A stretch of DNA of 64,000 bases, from contig JAVVSK010000007.1 in NCBI GenBank assembly GCA_036654235.1, positions 37,394-101,393 on the forward strand, read 5' to 3'. The DNA comes from JAVVSK01 sp036654235. GTDB lineage: Bacteria > Bacillota > Clostridia > Christensenellales > CAG-138. This document shows, in pieces, positions 24,152-33,305 of this stretch. The position numbers and the translations under genes were made by a program. The notes below the pieces were generated by a model that made no database searches, was not told the DNA's origin, and worked only from the letters and a program-made list of their open reading frames with translations. The first letter of the stretch is position 1. Each line of letters opens with the position of its first letter.

Positions 24152-24550
24152 ATGGCAGTAACCAAAGTTTATAGAGAAGGACAATATTTAAACGGCGCGC
24201 TTCCGAACCGAGAACCAAGTTTGCCGCAAAAAAGTCCTGGTCAATTGCCAAGGAAAAGACCAATAGAGCGCTCCGCACCGCGAAACACACTTAAAAAAGC
24301 GGCAGCTGTGTTTTCGCTACTTATGGTGACCGGTATTGCACTCCTTATTTTGATGGGATATGCCTCGATAAATAAAGATTATTCGTCGCTAAATGAAATA
24401 AAAGCGAATGTAGCGGAAACTGAACGCTATATAGATAAACTAAAGCGTGAAATCGAGTATGATATTTCAAACGGTGATATCGAAAAGGCGGTATCCGAAA
24501 ACGACATGTGTTATCCGGAGGATAATAGAATTATAAAAGTTGAGCCGTAA
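24152..24550 (+). CDS. ftsL: Cell division protein FtsL-like
   Basis: The 132-residue product has a Pro/Arg-rich cytoplasmic N-terminus (about 1-48), one membrane helix (about 50-68) and an extracellular helix (about 70-100) with coiled-coil spacing (LNEIKANVAETERYIDKL). This is the topology of FtsL, which works with DivIC and DivIB at the septum. Sequence conservation in FtsL is low, so the call rests on topology and on the position between rsmH and the PBP gene. Ribosome site AAAGGAGGAG. Confidence 0.8.
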   Translation: MAVTKVYREGQYLNGALPNREPSLPQKSPGQLPRKRPIERSAPRNTLKKAAAVFSLLMVTGIALLILMGYASINKDYSSLNEIKANVAETERYIDKLKREIEYDISNGDIEKAVSENDMCYPEDNRIIKVEP

Positions 24551-24565
24551 ATAGGAGGATCTATT

Positions 24566-26662
24566 ATGAATGCGCCTACCTCTGCGAACAAAAGAAGACT
24601 TGTCATTATGCTTGTTATTATGGCCGGTCTGTTTTTAGTTTTGGCAATAGCTCTTTTTAAGGTGCAAGTAATTGATGCGAAAAAGTTGCAGGAAAAAGCG
24701 GTTTTGCAATGGACGAGAGATACTTCATTATCGGCACTTCGAGGGAACATATATGATTCTACGGGGGCTATTTTAGCCGAGAGTGGAACGGCGTATAAGG
24801 TGCTTCTTCGTCCGCAGGAGATAGTGAGCGGCGAGAGGATTCGTATCGCTACGGAGTTATCGAACGTTTTAGAACTTGATTATGACGTTGTTCTTAAAAA
24901 AATCGAAAACACTAAAATATCCGAGCTTGTTTTAAAGCGCCAAATAGATCGTGAAACCGCGGATAAAATAAACTCCCTTAAACTTGGGAACGGCGTTGCA
25001 ACAGCGATAGACAGTAAGCGGTTTTATCCTTACGGCAACCTTATGGCACAGGTTTTGGGTTTTACGACAACGGATGGTGTTGGTCAAGCCGGACTTGAAC
25101 TAAAATACAATAAATTTCTTTCGGGAGAAGACGGGCGTCTTATAACCGAGCAAGATAGGAAAGGACAGAGCCTTCCGTACGGCGTTAGCGAATACATAGA
25201 CCCGATAGACGGAGCGGATATAGTTCTTACCACAAACGGCGTTATAGAATCCTATCTCGAAAAAGCGCTTAAAGAGGCTCTCGAATTAAATAAAGCAAAG
25301 AGCGCTCAGGGAATAATAATGGACGTTAAAACGGGGGCGCTTATCGCCGTTTCGACGCAGCCGGACTTTGATTTAAACAATCCTCCAAGAGACAACCTTG
25401 CGCTTTTAAGCGAACTAAGTAAAAATAAAATCGTTACTGATGCTTACGAACCGGGTTCAACCTTTAAGATAACTACTCTTGCCGCCGCTATAGACAGCGG
25501 CGCGGCGAACGAAAGCTATACCTGCTTTTGTCCGGGCTATAAAATAGTTAATGGTCAGCGAATAAAATGCTGGAAGGCGGGGGGACACGGGAGTCAAACC
25601 TTAATGCAATGCGCGGAAAACTCCTGCAACTCGGCATTTATGGATCTTGCGCTTAGAATGGGCGTAGATAAATTTTACGATTACATATATAAATTCGGTT
25701 TCGGATCGACGAGCGGAAGCGGGCTTTTAGGTGAAGCGGGCGGAATAGTTACAAATAAAAAGTACATTCGCGATACCGACCTTGCGCGTATAGGCTTCGG
25801 ACAGAGTATCGCGGTTACGCCGCTTCAGCTCATTACGGCGGCGTCAGCTGCGATTAACGGCGGGGAACTTATGCAGCCCTACATAATGGATCGAATTATT
25901 TCGGCGGCCGGGGATACTATAAGCCAAACCGAGCCTACCGTTGTTAGGAGAGTTATAAGTGAAAGCGCTTCAAATTTGACGCGCGGGATTTTAACGAGTG
26001 TAGTTGAAAACGGAAGCGGTAAAAACGCAAAAATACCCGGATTTTTAGTTGGCGGTAAAACGGGAACAGCACAAAAATATGAGGATGGAAAAGTTTCATC
26101 GGGGAAGCTCATTGCGTCGTTTATTGGGTTCGCGCCGGCGGAAGACCCGCGCTACATATGCCTGATTTTAGTTGACGAGCCGCAAGTGGGTGTGATTTTC
26201 GGAAGCACCGTTGCCGCGCCATTTGTAAAAAATGTACTTGAAGAAACCCTACTCTATTATGGATATAAGAGAAGCACAGATAACGAAACGGTTGTTATTC
26301 CCGACTTATCGGGGCTTACGACGGCTGAAGCCGAGATAAAACTAAAAGAACTTGGGCTTACGGCGGTTTTTCAAGATAGCGATAAGGTAACGGCGCAGCT
26401 TCCGGCGTCGGGCAGCGTTGCCGTAAAGGGTAGCGCGGTACTACTATATACGAATAGTACGGGCGAAGATGAAAAATTTGAATATGTTGAGGTTCCGAAC
26501 CTTGTTGGGCTGACTAGACTTCAGGCGTTTGATGCTCTGGATGAAATTGGGCTTGTACTGGTCATTGATGGGGAATATAAGGGCGGAGAAATTATTTCGC
26601 AGAGTATTCTTAAGGGCGAGAGGGTTGAAGAAGGAACAAGAATAACGGTAAAATTCAAATAA
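24566..26662 (+). CDS. spoVD: Class B penicillin-binding protein with two PASTA domains (SpoVD/FtsI type)
   Basis: The 698-residue transpeptidase cross-links septal or spore-cortex peptidoglycan. It has one N-terminal membrane helix (about 11-32), a class B dimerisation domain (GNIYDSTGAILAESG), and the transpeptidase motifs SxxK (Ser298 to Lys301 in EPGSTFK), SxN (SCN in CAENSCNSAF) and KTG (Lys498 in GGKTGTAQ). Two PASTA domains end the protein (about 570-698). The PASTA pair and the position before murE are typical of SpoVD; the same gene may serve vegetative division, since no second class B PBP is in the cluster. Confidence 0.93.
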   Translation: MNAPTSANKRRLVIMLVIMAGLFLVLAIALFKVQVIDAKKLQEKAVLQWTRDTSLSALRGNIYDSTGAILAESGTAYKVLLRPQEIVSGERIRIATELSNVLELDYDVVLKKIENTKISELVLKRQIDRETADKINSLKLGNGVATAIDSKRFYPYGNLMAQVLGFTTTDGVGQAGLELKYNKFLSGEDGRLITEQDRKGQSLPYGVSEYIDPIDGADIVLTTNGVIESYLEKALKEALELNKAKSAQGIIMDVKTGALIAVSTQPDFDLNNPPRDNLALLSELSKNKIVTDAYEPGSTFKITTLAAAIDSGAANESYTCFCPGYKIVNGQRIKCWKAGGHGSQTLMQCAENSCNSAFMDLALRMGVDKFYDYIYKFGFGSTSGSGLLGEAGGIVTNKKYIRDTDLARIGFGQSIAVTPLQLITAASAAINGGELMQPYIMDRIISAAGDTISQTEPTVVRRVISESASNLTRGILTSVVENGSGKNAKIPGFLVGGKTGTAQKYEDGKVSSGKLIASFIGFAPAEDPRYICLILVDEPQVGVIFGSTVAAPFVKNVLEETLLYYGYKRSTDNETVVIPDLSGLTTAEAEIKLKELGLTAVFQDSDKVTAQLPASGSVAVKGSAVLLYTNSTGEDEKFEYVEVPNLVGLTRLQAFDALDEIGLVLVIDGEYKGGEIISQSILKGERVEEGTRITVKFK

Positions 26663-26706
26663 CTTTATGATAAACGGTTATTCTCGCATGAAACAGGAGG
26701 ACGATC

Positions 26707-28143
26707 ATGTTACTCAGTATACTTACACAGGCAATACCGCATAAACTGATAGGCAGAGATGCGGATATAAAGAGAATTGAGTACGATTCGCGGCATGTTA
26801 AAGAGGGAGATCTCTTTTGCTGTGTATCCGGTACTTTTTCGGATGGACATAAATACGCGCGCGAAGCGATAGAAAAAGGCGCTTCGGCGCTCTTATGCGA
26901 GCATGAGCTCCCGTTTCTCGTTCCGCAGATAATAGTTGAAAATACGCGGGTTGCTATGGCTGAGACAGCGGCGAGGTTTTATAAGTATCCATCCCGCGAA
27001 ATGACGATTGTTGGGGTAACGGGGACGAACGGAAAAACGACGACCACCTATATGTTAAAATCAATTTTTGAACATGCGGGAAAAAAAGTCGGGCTTATAG
27101 GAACGATAAAAAACATGATCGGAAGCAAAATAATAGCGACCGAGAGAACGACCCCGGAAAGCGTCGAACTGCAAGAGCTTTTGCGCCGTATGGCCGATGA
27201 AGATGTCGATATAGTCGTGATGGAGGTAAGCTCACATTCGCTGGTTCAGGGTAGAGTACATGGGGTGCATTTTGCGGTGGGCGAATTTACGAACCTGACG
27301 CAGGATCATTTGGATTACCATAAGACATTTGAAAACTATTTTCAGGCGAAAAAGATATTATTTTATAACTGTGATAAGGCGATTGTAAATGCGGATGATC
27401 CATATGCCAAACGAATAATTGAGGGTACGGATTGCGAAGTTTTAACGTTTGGCATAAGTAAAAATGCGGATATATACGCAAAGGATATAGATATAACTAC
27501 CTCGGGTGTTCAGTTTACTATGCATAAGGGAAAGGAATCAATTTTGCTGTCTATTCCGATACCCGGATTATTCTCGGTTTCGAACGCTCTCGGTGCTGTC
27601 GGCGTTGCAATGAGTCTCGGAATAAGCCTAAAATCAATAAAAGCAGGGCTTGAAGAAATGATGAGCGTTGCGGGGCGTTTTGAGCCGCTTTCGACGGGCG
27701 GCAGAGATTATACCGTGTTTCTCGATTACGCACATGCACCCGATGCGGTTGAAAATGTTTTAAAGACAGTAAAAGAATTTAGTAAGGGAAGAATAGTTAC
27801 TTTATTCGGATGCGGCGGGGATCGCGATAGGGCAAAACGCCCGATTATGGGGGAAATTGCAGGGAGACATTCCGATTTTTTAATCGTAACCTCCGATAAT
27901 CCGCGAACGGAAGAGCCTATATCTATTATAGATATGATCATGGTAGGTGTAAAAAAATCGGGATGTGAGTACATAATAATAGAAGATAGGCGAAAGGCGA
28001 TTGAATACGCCCTTAATCATGCTAAAAAAGATGACTGTATAGTGCTTGCCGGGAAGGGGCATGAGAACTATCAAGAGATAAACGGAATTAAAAATCACTT
28101 TGACGAGAAGGAGATCGTTGCGGAAATACTGGGTACGAAATGA
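26707..28143 (+). CDS. murE: UDP-MurNAc-L-Ala-D-Glu-meso-diaminopimelate ligase MurE
   Basis: This 478-residue Mur ligase adds the third amino acid to the peptidoglycan stem. The domain-1 uridine-binding region has EYDSRHVKEGDLF. The P-loop is TGTNGKTT (105-112), with EVSSHSL and the carbamylated-Lys region following. The substrate motif reads DNPR (397-400), the version that selects meso-diaminopimelate; lysine-adding enzymes differ here. It is followed directly by mraY; murF, normally next, is not in the window. Confidence 0.96.
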   Translation: MLLSILTQAIPHKLIGRDADIKRIEYDSRHVKEGDLFCCVSGTFSDGHKYAREAIEKGASALLCEHELPFLVPQIIVENTRVAMAETAARFYKYPSREMTIVGVTGTNGKTTTTYMLKSIFEHAGKKVGLIGTIKNMIGSKIIATERTTPESVELQELLRRMADEDVDIVVMEVSSHSLVQGRVHGVHFAVGEFTNLTQDHLDYHKTFENYFQAKKILFYNCDKAIVNADDPYAKRIIEGTDCEVLTFGISKNADIYAKDIDITTSGVQFTMHKGKESILLSIPIPGLFSVSNALGAVGVAMSLGISLKSIKAGLEEMMSVAGRFEPLSTGGRDYTVFLDYAHAPDAVENVLKTVKEFSKGRIVTLFGCGGDRDRAKRPIMGEIAGRHSDFLIVTSDNPRTEEPISIIDMIMVGVKKSGCEYIIIEDRRKAIEYALNHAKKDDCIVLAGKGHENYQEINGIKNHFDEKEIVAEILGTK

Positions 28144-28198
28144 GGTATAACGCCGCGATATAATATAGCGGTGATTTTTCGCAAGGAAAGAAGAGGGT

Positions 28199-29200
28199 AT
28201 GCGCGAAGATATTTTTGCATTGCTTTTGGCAGTAGGTATATTGATGATAACCGGGCCATGGCTTATTCCATTACTAAAGCGCTTTAAGTTTGGACAAACG
28301 GAGCGCGAGGAAGGACCGAAGAGCCATCTTATAAAGCAGGGCACGCCCACGATGGGTGGAATAATGATAATTCTGGCGGTTATAGCGGGGACGATTGCGT
28401 TTTCAAACGGCAACCTTGAACTTGCGCTTCCGGCAATTCTAATAATGACCGGATATGGTCTAGTTGGATTCTTGGACGATTTTATAAAGATAAAGTTAAA
28501 GAGAAACCTGGGATTAAAGGCGTATCAGAAGATAATAGGGCAGTTCGGGATAGCTCTTATCGTTGCACTATATTGTTATAACAGTCCCTACATAGGAAGC
28601 ATCTTATATTTTCCGTTTATAAATGCGGAACTTGATTTGGGAATTTTCTATATACCTTTCGCGATGATACTCGTTATCGGAATGGTAAACAGCGTAAATT
28701 TAACCGATGGTCTTGACGGATTGGCTTCGGGAATTTCTCTTATCTATTGCGCGGCTATGGCGATTGTATTCATGTATATGAGTACAATTTTGAGGGATGA
28801 AGGGCAGATAATGAGCGGAGCGAATTTTTCCGCAATGTCCGTTTTTGCGGCATCTACCGTAGGGGCCTGCCTTGGATTTTTAAGATTTAATTCTTATCCC
28901 GCGCGTATTTTTATGGGAGATACGGGTTCAATGGCTCTTGGCGGAGCTATCAGCGCTATGGCTTTATTTTCGCGTTCACCGTTTTCGGTATTTTTAATGG
29001 GCGGGTGTTTTGTCGCTTCGGCGGTCAGCGTTATATTGCAGGTGGGTTCTTATAAGCTCAGGAATAAGAAGCGTATATTTAAGATGGCTCCGCTTCATCA
29101 TCACTTTGAGCTTTGTGGGTATTCTGAAACAAAAATAGTTGCGGGGTATATGATAGTTACGACGGTTTTATGCCTCATATGCTTGCTTGCGTATATTTAA
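28199..29200 (+). CDS. mraY: Phospho-N-acetylmuramoyl-pentapeptide transferase MraY
   Basis: This 333-residue polytopic membrane enzyme transfers phospho-MurNAc-pentapeptide to undecaprenyl phosphate, forming lipid I. It has about ten hydrophobic segments and the family motifs GTPTMGGIM, FLDDFIKIK, NLTDGLDGLASG and the late HHHFE (PLHHHFELCG). Start ATG at 28199 behind AAGAGGG. A weak inverted repeat with ATTTTT lies between murE and this gene (28148-28178) and might attenuate transcription. Confidence 0.97.
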   Translation: MREDIFALLLAVGILMITGPWLIPLLKRFKFGQTEREEGPKSHLIKQGTPTMGGIMIILAVIAGTIAFSNGNLELALPAILIMTGYGLVGFLDDFIKIKLKRNLGLKAYQKIIGQFGIALIVALYCYNSPYIGSILYFPFINAELDLGIFYIPFAMILVIGMVNSVNLTDGLDGLASGISLIYCAAMAIVFMYMSTILRDEGQIMSGANFSAMSVFAASTVGACLGFLRFNSYPARIFMGDTGSMALGGAISAMALFSRSPFSVFLMGGCFVASAVSVILQVGSYKLRNKKRIFKMAPLHHHFELCGYSETKIVAGYMIVTTVLCLICLLAYI

Positions 29201-29215
29201 ATTGTGTTTGTGTTT

Positions 29216-29377
29216 GTCGTTTGGCGAAAGCTTTTTGTCGTTAATTTTGTTGGCACTTTGAGAACGGCGAAAGCGAAGTAAGATGCTTGGGAGAGATTCG
29301 GCTCTTTTCTCCCAAGCACCTTGCGGCGATTATCAATTGCGTTACGGGGTTTATCTCGTCGCCAAACGACTTTTTTT
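29216..29377. repeat. Inverted-repeat element between mraY and murD (structured RNA or MITE-like)
   Basis: A perfect 12-base inverted repeat (GTCGTTTGGCGA at 29216-29227; complement at 29359-29370) encloses 131 bases. Inside is a second perfect stem of 11 pairs (29284-29294 with 29308-29318) and a 13-base loop. The right outer arm runs straight into seven T (29371-29377). The 204-base gap is the longest in the early cell-wall operon. It may be a folded leader RNA of murD, a terminator or attenuator with a long closing stem, or a small non-autonomous mobile element with terminal inverted repeats. I cannot tell which. Confidence 0.5.
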
Positions 29378-29416
29378 AAATAATATTTTTTACATAATAA
29401 AAGGATGGCGAAAAAA

Positions 29417-30766
29417 ATGTCAAAAGCATTAGTGGTCGGCATGGCGAAAAGCGGTATAGGCAGCGCAAAACTGCTTTTTCGAAACGGCTATCATGTTATA
29501 ATCAACGACATGAAGCACGATATTTCGGGTCTAAACAAAGCTCTTTCGGGCATACAATATGAAAACAAACTTGGTGTAGACCCCAAAACGCTTTTGGACG
29601 GGGTTGATCTCGTTGTTCTTAGCCCCGTTATACCGATTTTTTCGGAACTTGCAAAGCTAGCTATTTCCCGCGGGATAGAGGTTATAGGGGAGATAGAACT
29701 CGGATCTCGCTATTGTTCTCCGAAAACAAAATTCGTTTGTATAAGCGGAACGAACGGAAAAACAACCTGTACCGCGCTAACGGGAGAATTTTTTAAAGAG
29801 GCGGGAAGGCATACCTTTGTACTTGGCAATATAGGCGTTCCTATTACGGAATATGCTATGGATACGCGTCCCGGCGATACAATAGTCGCGGAAGTTGCGG
29901 CTCTTCAACTTGAGAGCATAAGGGATTTTCATGCGAATTCTGCAGCGATGGTAAATATAAGCGAGGATCACCTTAACCGTTTCGAGTCAATGGAAAGCTA
30001 TGTGGCGGCAAAATGCAGAGTATTTGAAAATCAAAACGAGGATGATTTTGCCGTTCTCAATTATGACGATCCTACGGTTCGCGATATGAAGAGACTTACC
30101 AAGGCTAAGGTACTGTATTTTTCGCAAAAAAACGAGGTCGAGCATGGAGCGTTTTTAAAGGGCAATATGATGGTTTGGCGTGAAAACGGTGTCGATACTG
30201 ATATTTTTATGATAGACGAACTTTTGATTCCCGGTCGGCATAATGTTGAAAATGCACTGTGTTGTGCCGTTCTCGCACTTTCAAATGGAATATCGGTTGA
30301 AACGGTAAGAACAGTGCTTAGACGATTTAAAGGCGTTGAGCATCGAATAGAGTTTGTTTCCGAGATTGGCGGCATACAATATTATAACGACAGTAAGGGA
30401 ACAAATCCGGATTCTACTATGCGCGCCGTTGAAGCTATGAGTCGCCCGACAATATTGATTTTAGGGGTCGGAAATTACGACAAACATAGCGATTTTACGC
30501 CGCTGTTTCGGGTTTTCGGGGATACGGTTAAAGGCGTTATAGCGTCCGGAATAAATGTTCCCGCAATAATGGAGGCGGCAAACCGCACCGGCTTTAGAAA
30601 TATAAAGGTAGAAAACGGTTCTCTGGGCGACATGATCGAGGCGGCGAGAAAAATGGCTAAGCCCGGCTATTCGGTTTTGCTTTCACCGGCGGCGGCAAGT
30701 TGGGGCATGTTTTCGGACTTTGAGGAGCGCGGGAGAATGTTTAAGGAAATAGTCAGAACATTGTAA
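29417..30766 (+). CDS. murD: UDP-N-acetylmuramoylalanine-D-glutamate ligase MurD
   Basis: This 449-residue Mur ligase adds D-glutamate to UDP-MurNAc-L-Ala. The N-terminal Rossmann-like domain begins ALVVGMAKSGIGSAKLL. The P-loop is SGTNGKTT, the hinge and C-terminal domain contain NDSKGTNPDST and LSPAAASWGMFSDFEERG, typical of MurD. An ATG at 29405 overlaps the ribosome site AAAAGG; the ATG at 29417 is correctly spaced from it and is used here. Confidence 0.95.
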   Translation: MSKALVVGMAKSGIGSAKLLFRNGYHVIINDMKHDISGLNKALSGIQYENKLGVDPKTLLDGVDLVVLSPVIPIFSELAKLAISRGIEVIGEIELGSRYCSPKTKFVCISGTNGKTTCTALTGEFFKEAGRHTFVLGNIGVPITEYAMDTRPGDTIVAEVAALQLESIRDFHANSAAMVNISEDHLNRFESMESYVAAKCRVFENQNEDDFAVLNYDDPTVRDMKRLTKAKVLYFSQKNEVEHGAFLKGNMMVWRENGVDTDIFMIDELLIPGRHNVENALCCAVLALSNGISVETVRTVLRRFKGVEHRIEFVSEIGGIQYYNDSKGTNPDSTMRAVEAMSRPTILILGVGNYDKHSDFTPLFRVFGDTVKGVIASGINVPAIMEAANRTGFRNIKVENGSLGDMIEAARKMAKPGYSVLLSPAAASWGMFSDFEERGRMFKEIVRTL

Positions 30767-30777
30767 GGGGATAGAGC

Positions 30778-31938
30778 GTGGAGGTAAGAGAATTCAAAAA
30801 GCCCGTTAAGGTTATAGAAAAACCAAAGCAAAAGACCGCTTTAAAACCGGCGGGTCGAATGGATTTTCCGCTACTTTTAGCTGTGCTTATAATTAGTGCG
30901 TTCGGACTTATAATGGTATTTTCAGCCAGCTATTATTACGCGCAGAGTGCTTTTGGGGACGGGCTGCATTACTTTAAAAGTCAGCTCCTGTTTCTTGTTA
31001 TTGGCATTCCTATAATGCTCGGATTATCGAAGCTTAATTATAAGCTGCTTTTGAAATTTAAGCTTCATATAATTGGGCTTCTCTTAACCGTTGCGCTTCT
31101 TTTGTTGGTTTTAGTTATTGGCGTTGAAAGAAACGGCGCAAGAAGATGGATACAGATAGGTAGCCTTATTCCGTTTCAGCCATCAGAACTTGCAAAATTT
31201 GCACTTATACTTTTTATGGCGGCGTTTATGGGACAATACCCGGAACGCCTCAATTCGTTTTTTAAAAGTGTAGTACCGATGTTGCTTGTTATGGCTCTTA
31301 TCTGCGTTCCCATATTACTTCAGCCAAATATGTCTATGATAGTGATTATCGGGCTTGTGGGCATTGCAATGATGTTTATAGGGGGCGTTAAGATTAAGCA
31401 TTTGATGCTTATTCTTATTACTATGATCGCGGCTTTTGTTCTTCTGATTGTTATAGAGTCATATCGTTTTGATAGAATTTTGGTTTATACCGATCCTTGG
31501 AAGAATCCGCGCGGAGATGGTTATCAAATTATCCAGTCGTTATATGCTTTAGGATCGGGCGGTCTTTTCGGAAAGGGTCTTAGTTTTTCACATCAAAAGC
31601 TGTTATTCCTGCCTTATTCTGAGAGTGATTTTATATTTTCCATAATAGGCGAGGAGCTTGGCTACTTTTTTTGCATCCTACTTATGCTTTTCTACTTATT
31701 CATAATATATCGTGGAATAAAGATAGCGATAAAGTGTAAGGATAAATTCGGAAGTCTTTTGGCGGCGGGAATAACAATAGTTATGGGTTTGCAGGTGATA
31801 GTGAACATGGGTGTAACTATGTGCGTTTTGCCACCTACGGGGCAGACACTTCCATTTATAAGTGCGGGAGGAACTTCTTTGTTCGTATACCTTGCGGCGA
31901 TGGGCGTACTCCTCAATATTTCAAGAAATACGACGTAA
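30778..31938 (+). CDS. ftsW: Lipid II polymerase / division protein FtsW
   Basis: This 386-residue SEDS-family protein polymerises lipid II with its class B PBP partner. It has about ten membrane segments after a 28-residue basic cytoplasmic tail. Conserved features are MVFSASYYYA, ERNGARRWIQIGSLIPFQPSELAK in pieces, NPRGDGYQIIQSLYALGSGG, GLSFSHQKLLFLPYSESDFIF and PPTGQTLPFISAGGTSL. GTG start at 30778 behind AGGGG. In most clusters murG follows; here murA does. Confidence 0.94.
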   Translation: MEVREFKKPVKVIEKPKQKTALKPAGRMDFPLLLAVLIISAFGLIMVFSASYYYAQSAFGDGLHYFKSQLLFLVIGIPIMLGLSKLNYKLLLKFKLHIIGLLLTVALLLLVLVIGVERNGARRWIQIGSLIPFQPSELAKFALILFMAAFMGQYPERLNSFFKSVVPMLLVMALICVPILLQPNMSMIVIIGLVGIAMMFIGGVKIKHLMLILITMIAAFVLLIVIESYRFDRILVYTDPWKNPRGDGYQIIQSLYALGSGGLFGKGLSFSHQKLLFLPYSESDFIFSIIGEELGYFFCILLMLFYLFIIYRGIKIAIKCKDKFGSLLAAGITIVMGLQVIVNMGVTMCVLPPTGQTLPFISAGGTSLFVYLAAMGVLLNISRNTT

Positions 31939-32014
31939 AACGCAATATAATCACCAAATTTTTTGCGCGTCATATTATGTAGAGTACCATATGCGGTGTG
32001 AGAGGAGTCTTTCC

Positions 32015-33274
32015 ATGAGCAAAATCGTTGTAAACGGCGGAGCAAAGCTAAAGGGAGAGCTGAGAGTTGGTGGGGCGAAGAACGCGGTTTTACCGATACT
32101 CGCCGGGACGCTTCTTTCAACGGGATGTGTTACGCTAACGGATTGTCCCGATATTTTAGATGCGGGCAATATGATGAGCATATTAAGAACCCTTGGTGCC
32201 GACACGAATAAATCTTTTGACGTTTTGGATATTAGAACGAAGGATGCATCCTGCTTTATAATGCCTTCGCATTTATCTAAAGAGCTTAGGTCTTCTATAT
32301 TTATGCTCGGACCGATTTTAAGCAGGTTTAAGCGGGCGCGATGCGTATATCCCGGAGGCTGTGAAATTGGGAATCGTCCTATAGATCTTCATCTTTCGGG
32401 TCTATCCATGCTGAACGTTAAAATACTTGAGAAACATGGTTCGATAATTTGCGACGGTAGTGATATGAGGGGGAACACAATTCATCTTGATTACCCGAGC
32501 GTCGGAGCGACCGAGAATCTTATGATGGCGGCGGTTACAGCGAAGGGAAAAACAGAGGTTCAAAACGCGGCGAGAGAACCCGAGATAGAGGATTTACAGA
32601 CTTTTTTAAACGAGCTGGGTTATTCCGTTCATGGAGCAGGAACGTCGACCGTTATAATAAACGGCACTGATGGGATTTCCGATAAGTCGGTAGTTCATAA
32701 AATAATCCCGGATAGAATAGTAGCGGGGACGTTCCTTACGGCGGCAGCAATAACGGGCGGAGAAATAAATCTTAAAAATTGTATTCCTTCGCATTTAAGC
32801 TCTATTATAGCTAAACTTAGGGAAACGGGATGCGATATTGAGGTGAATGATGACAGCATAAGGCTTTCCGTAAACCGTGAGCTAAAAGAAATAAGACATT
32901 TAGAGACCCTTCCACATCCGGGCTTTCCGACAGATATGCAAGCGCCAATATTCGCGCTTTGCTGTGTTTTAAACGGCACAAGCATAATTGTTGAAAATGT
33001 TTTCGAAAATAGATTTAAACATGCTTCGGAGCTTGCAAAGATGGGTGCTGAGTATACGCAAAAAGATAGGATGGCTATAATCCGCGGCGTTAAAAAGCTA
33101 ACCGGTGCATCTCTAATCGCCGGCGATCTTCGCGGCGGTGCGGCTCTCGTTTTAGCGGGACTCGTGGCGGAGGGCGAAACGACTATTGACAATGCAGAGC
33201 TTATAGATAGGGGTTACGAACGAATAGACGAACAGCTAAGAAACATAGGTGCGAACATAAGAAGAATCGACTGA
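32015..33274 (+). CDS. murA: UDP-N-acetylglucosamine 1-carboxyvinyltransferase MurA
   Basis: This 419-residue enolpyruvyl transferase makes the first committed step of peptidoglycan synthesis. Lys22 (GGAKNA) and the catalytic Cys116 in PGGCEIGNRP are present; the cysteine is the one alkylated by fosfomycin. Other family segments are GATENLMMAA, FPTDMQAPIFAL, ENRFKHASEL and DLRGGAALVLAGL. An open frame extends 51 codons further upstream into ftsW, but the ATG at 32015 follows AGAGGAGT and starts the conserved MSKIVVNGG. Confidence 0.96.
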   Translation: MSKIVVNGGAKLKGELRVGGAKNAVLPILAGTLLSTGCVTLTDCPDILDAGNMMSILRTLGADTNKSFDVLDIRTKDASCFIMPSHLSKELRSSIFMLGPILSRFKRARCVYPGGCEIGNRPIDLHLSGLSMLNVKILEKHGSIICDGSDMRGNTIHLDYPSVGATENLMMAAVTAKGKTEVQNAAREPEIEDLQTFLNELGYSVHGAGTSTVIINGTDGISDKSVVHKIIPDRIVAGTFLTAAAITGGEINLKNCIPSHLSSIIAKLRETGCDIEVNDDSIRLSVNRELKEIRHLETLPHPGFPTDMQAPIFALCCVLNGTSIIVENVFENRFKHASELAKMGAEYTQKDRMAIIRGVKKLTGASLIAGDLRGGAALVLAGLVAEGETTIDNAELIDRGYERIDEQLRNIGANIRRID

Positions 33275-33305
33275 GAATTTATTTGCTGGTTTAAGGCGGG
33301 ATACT

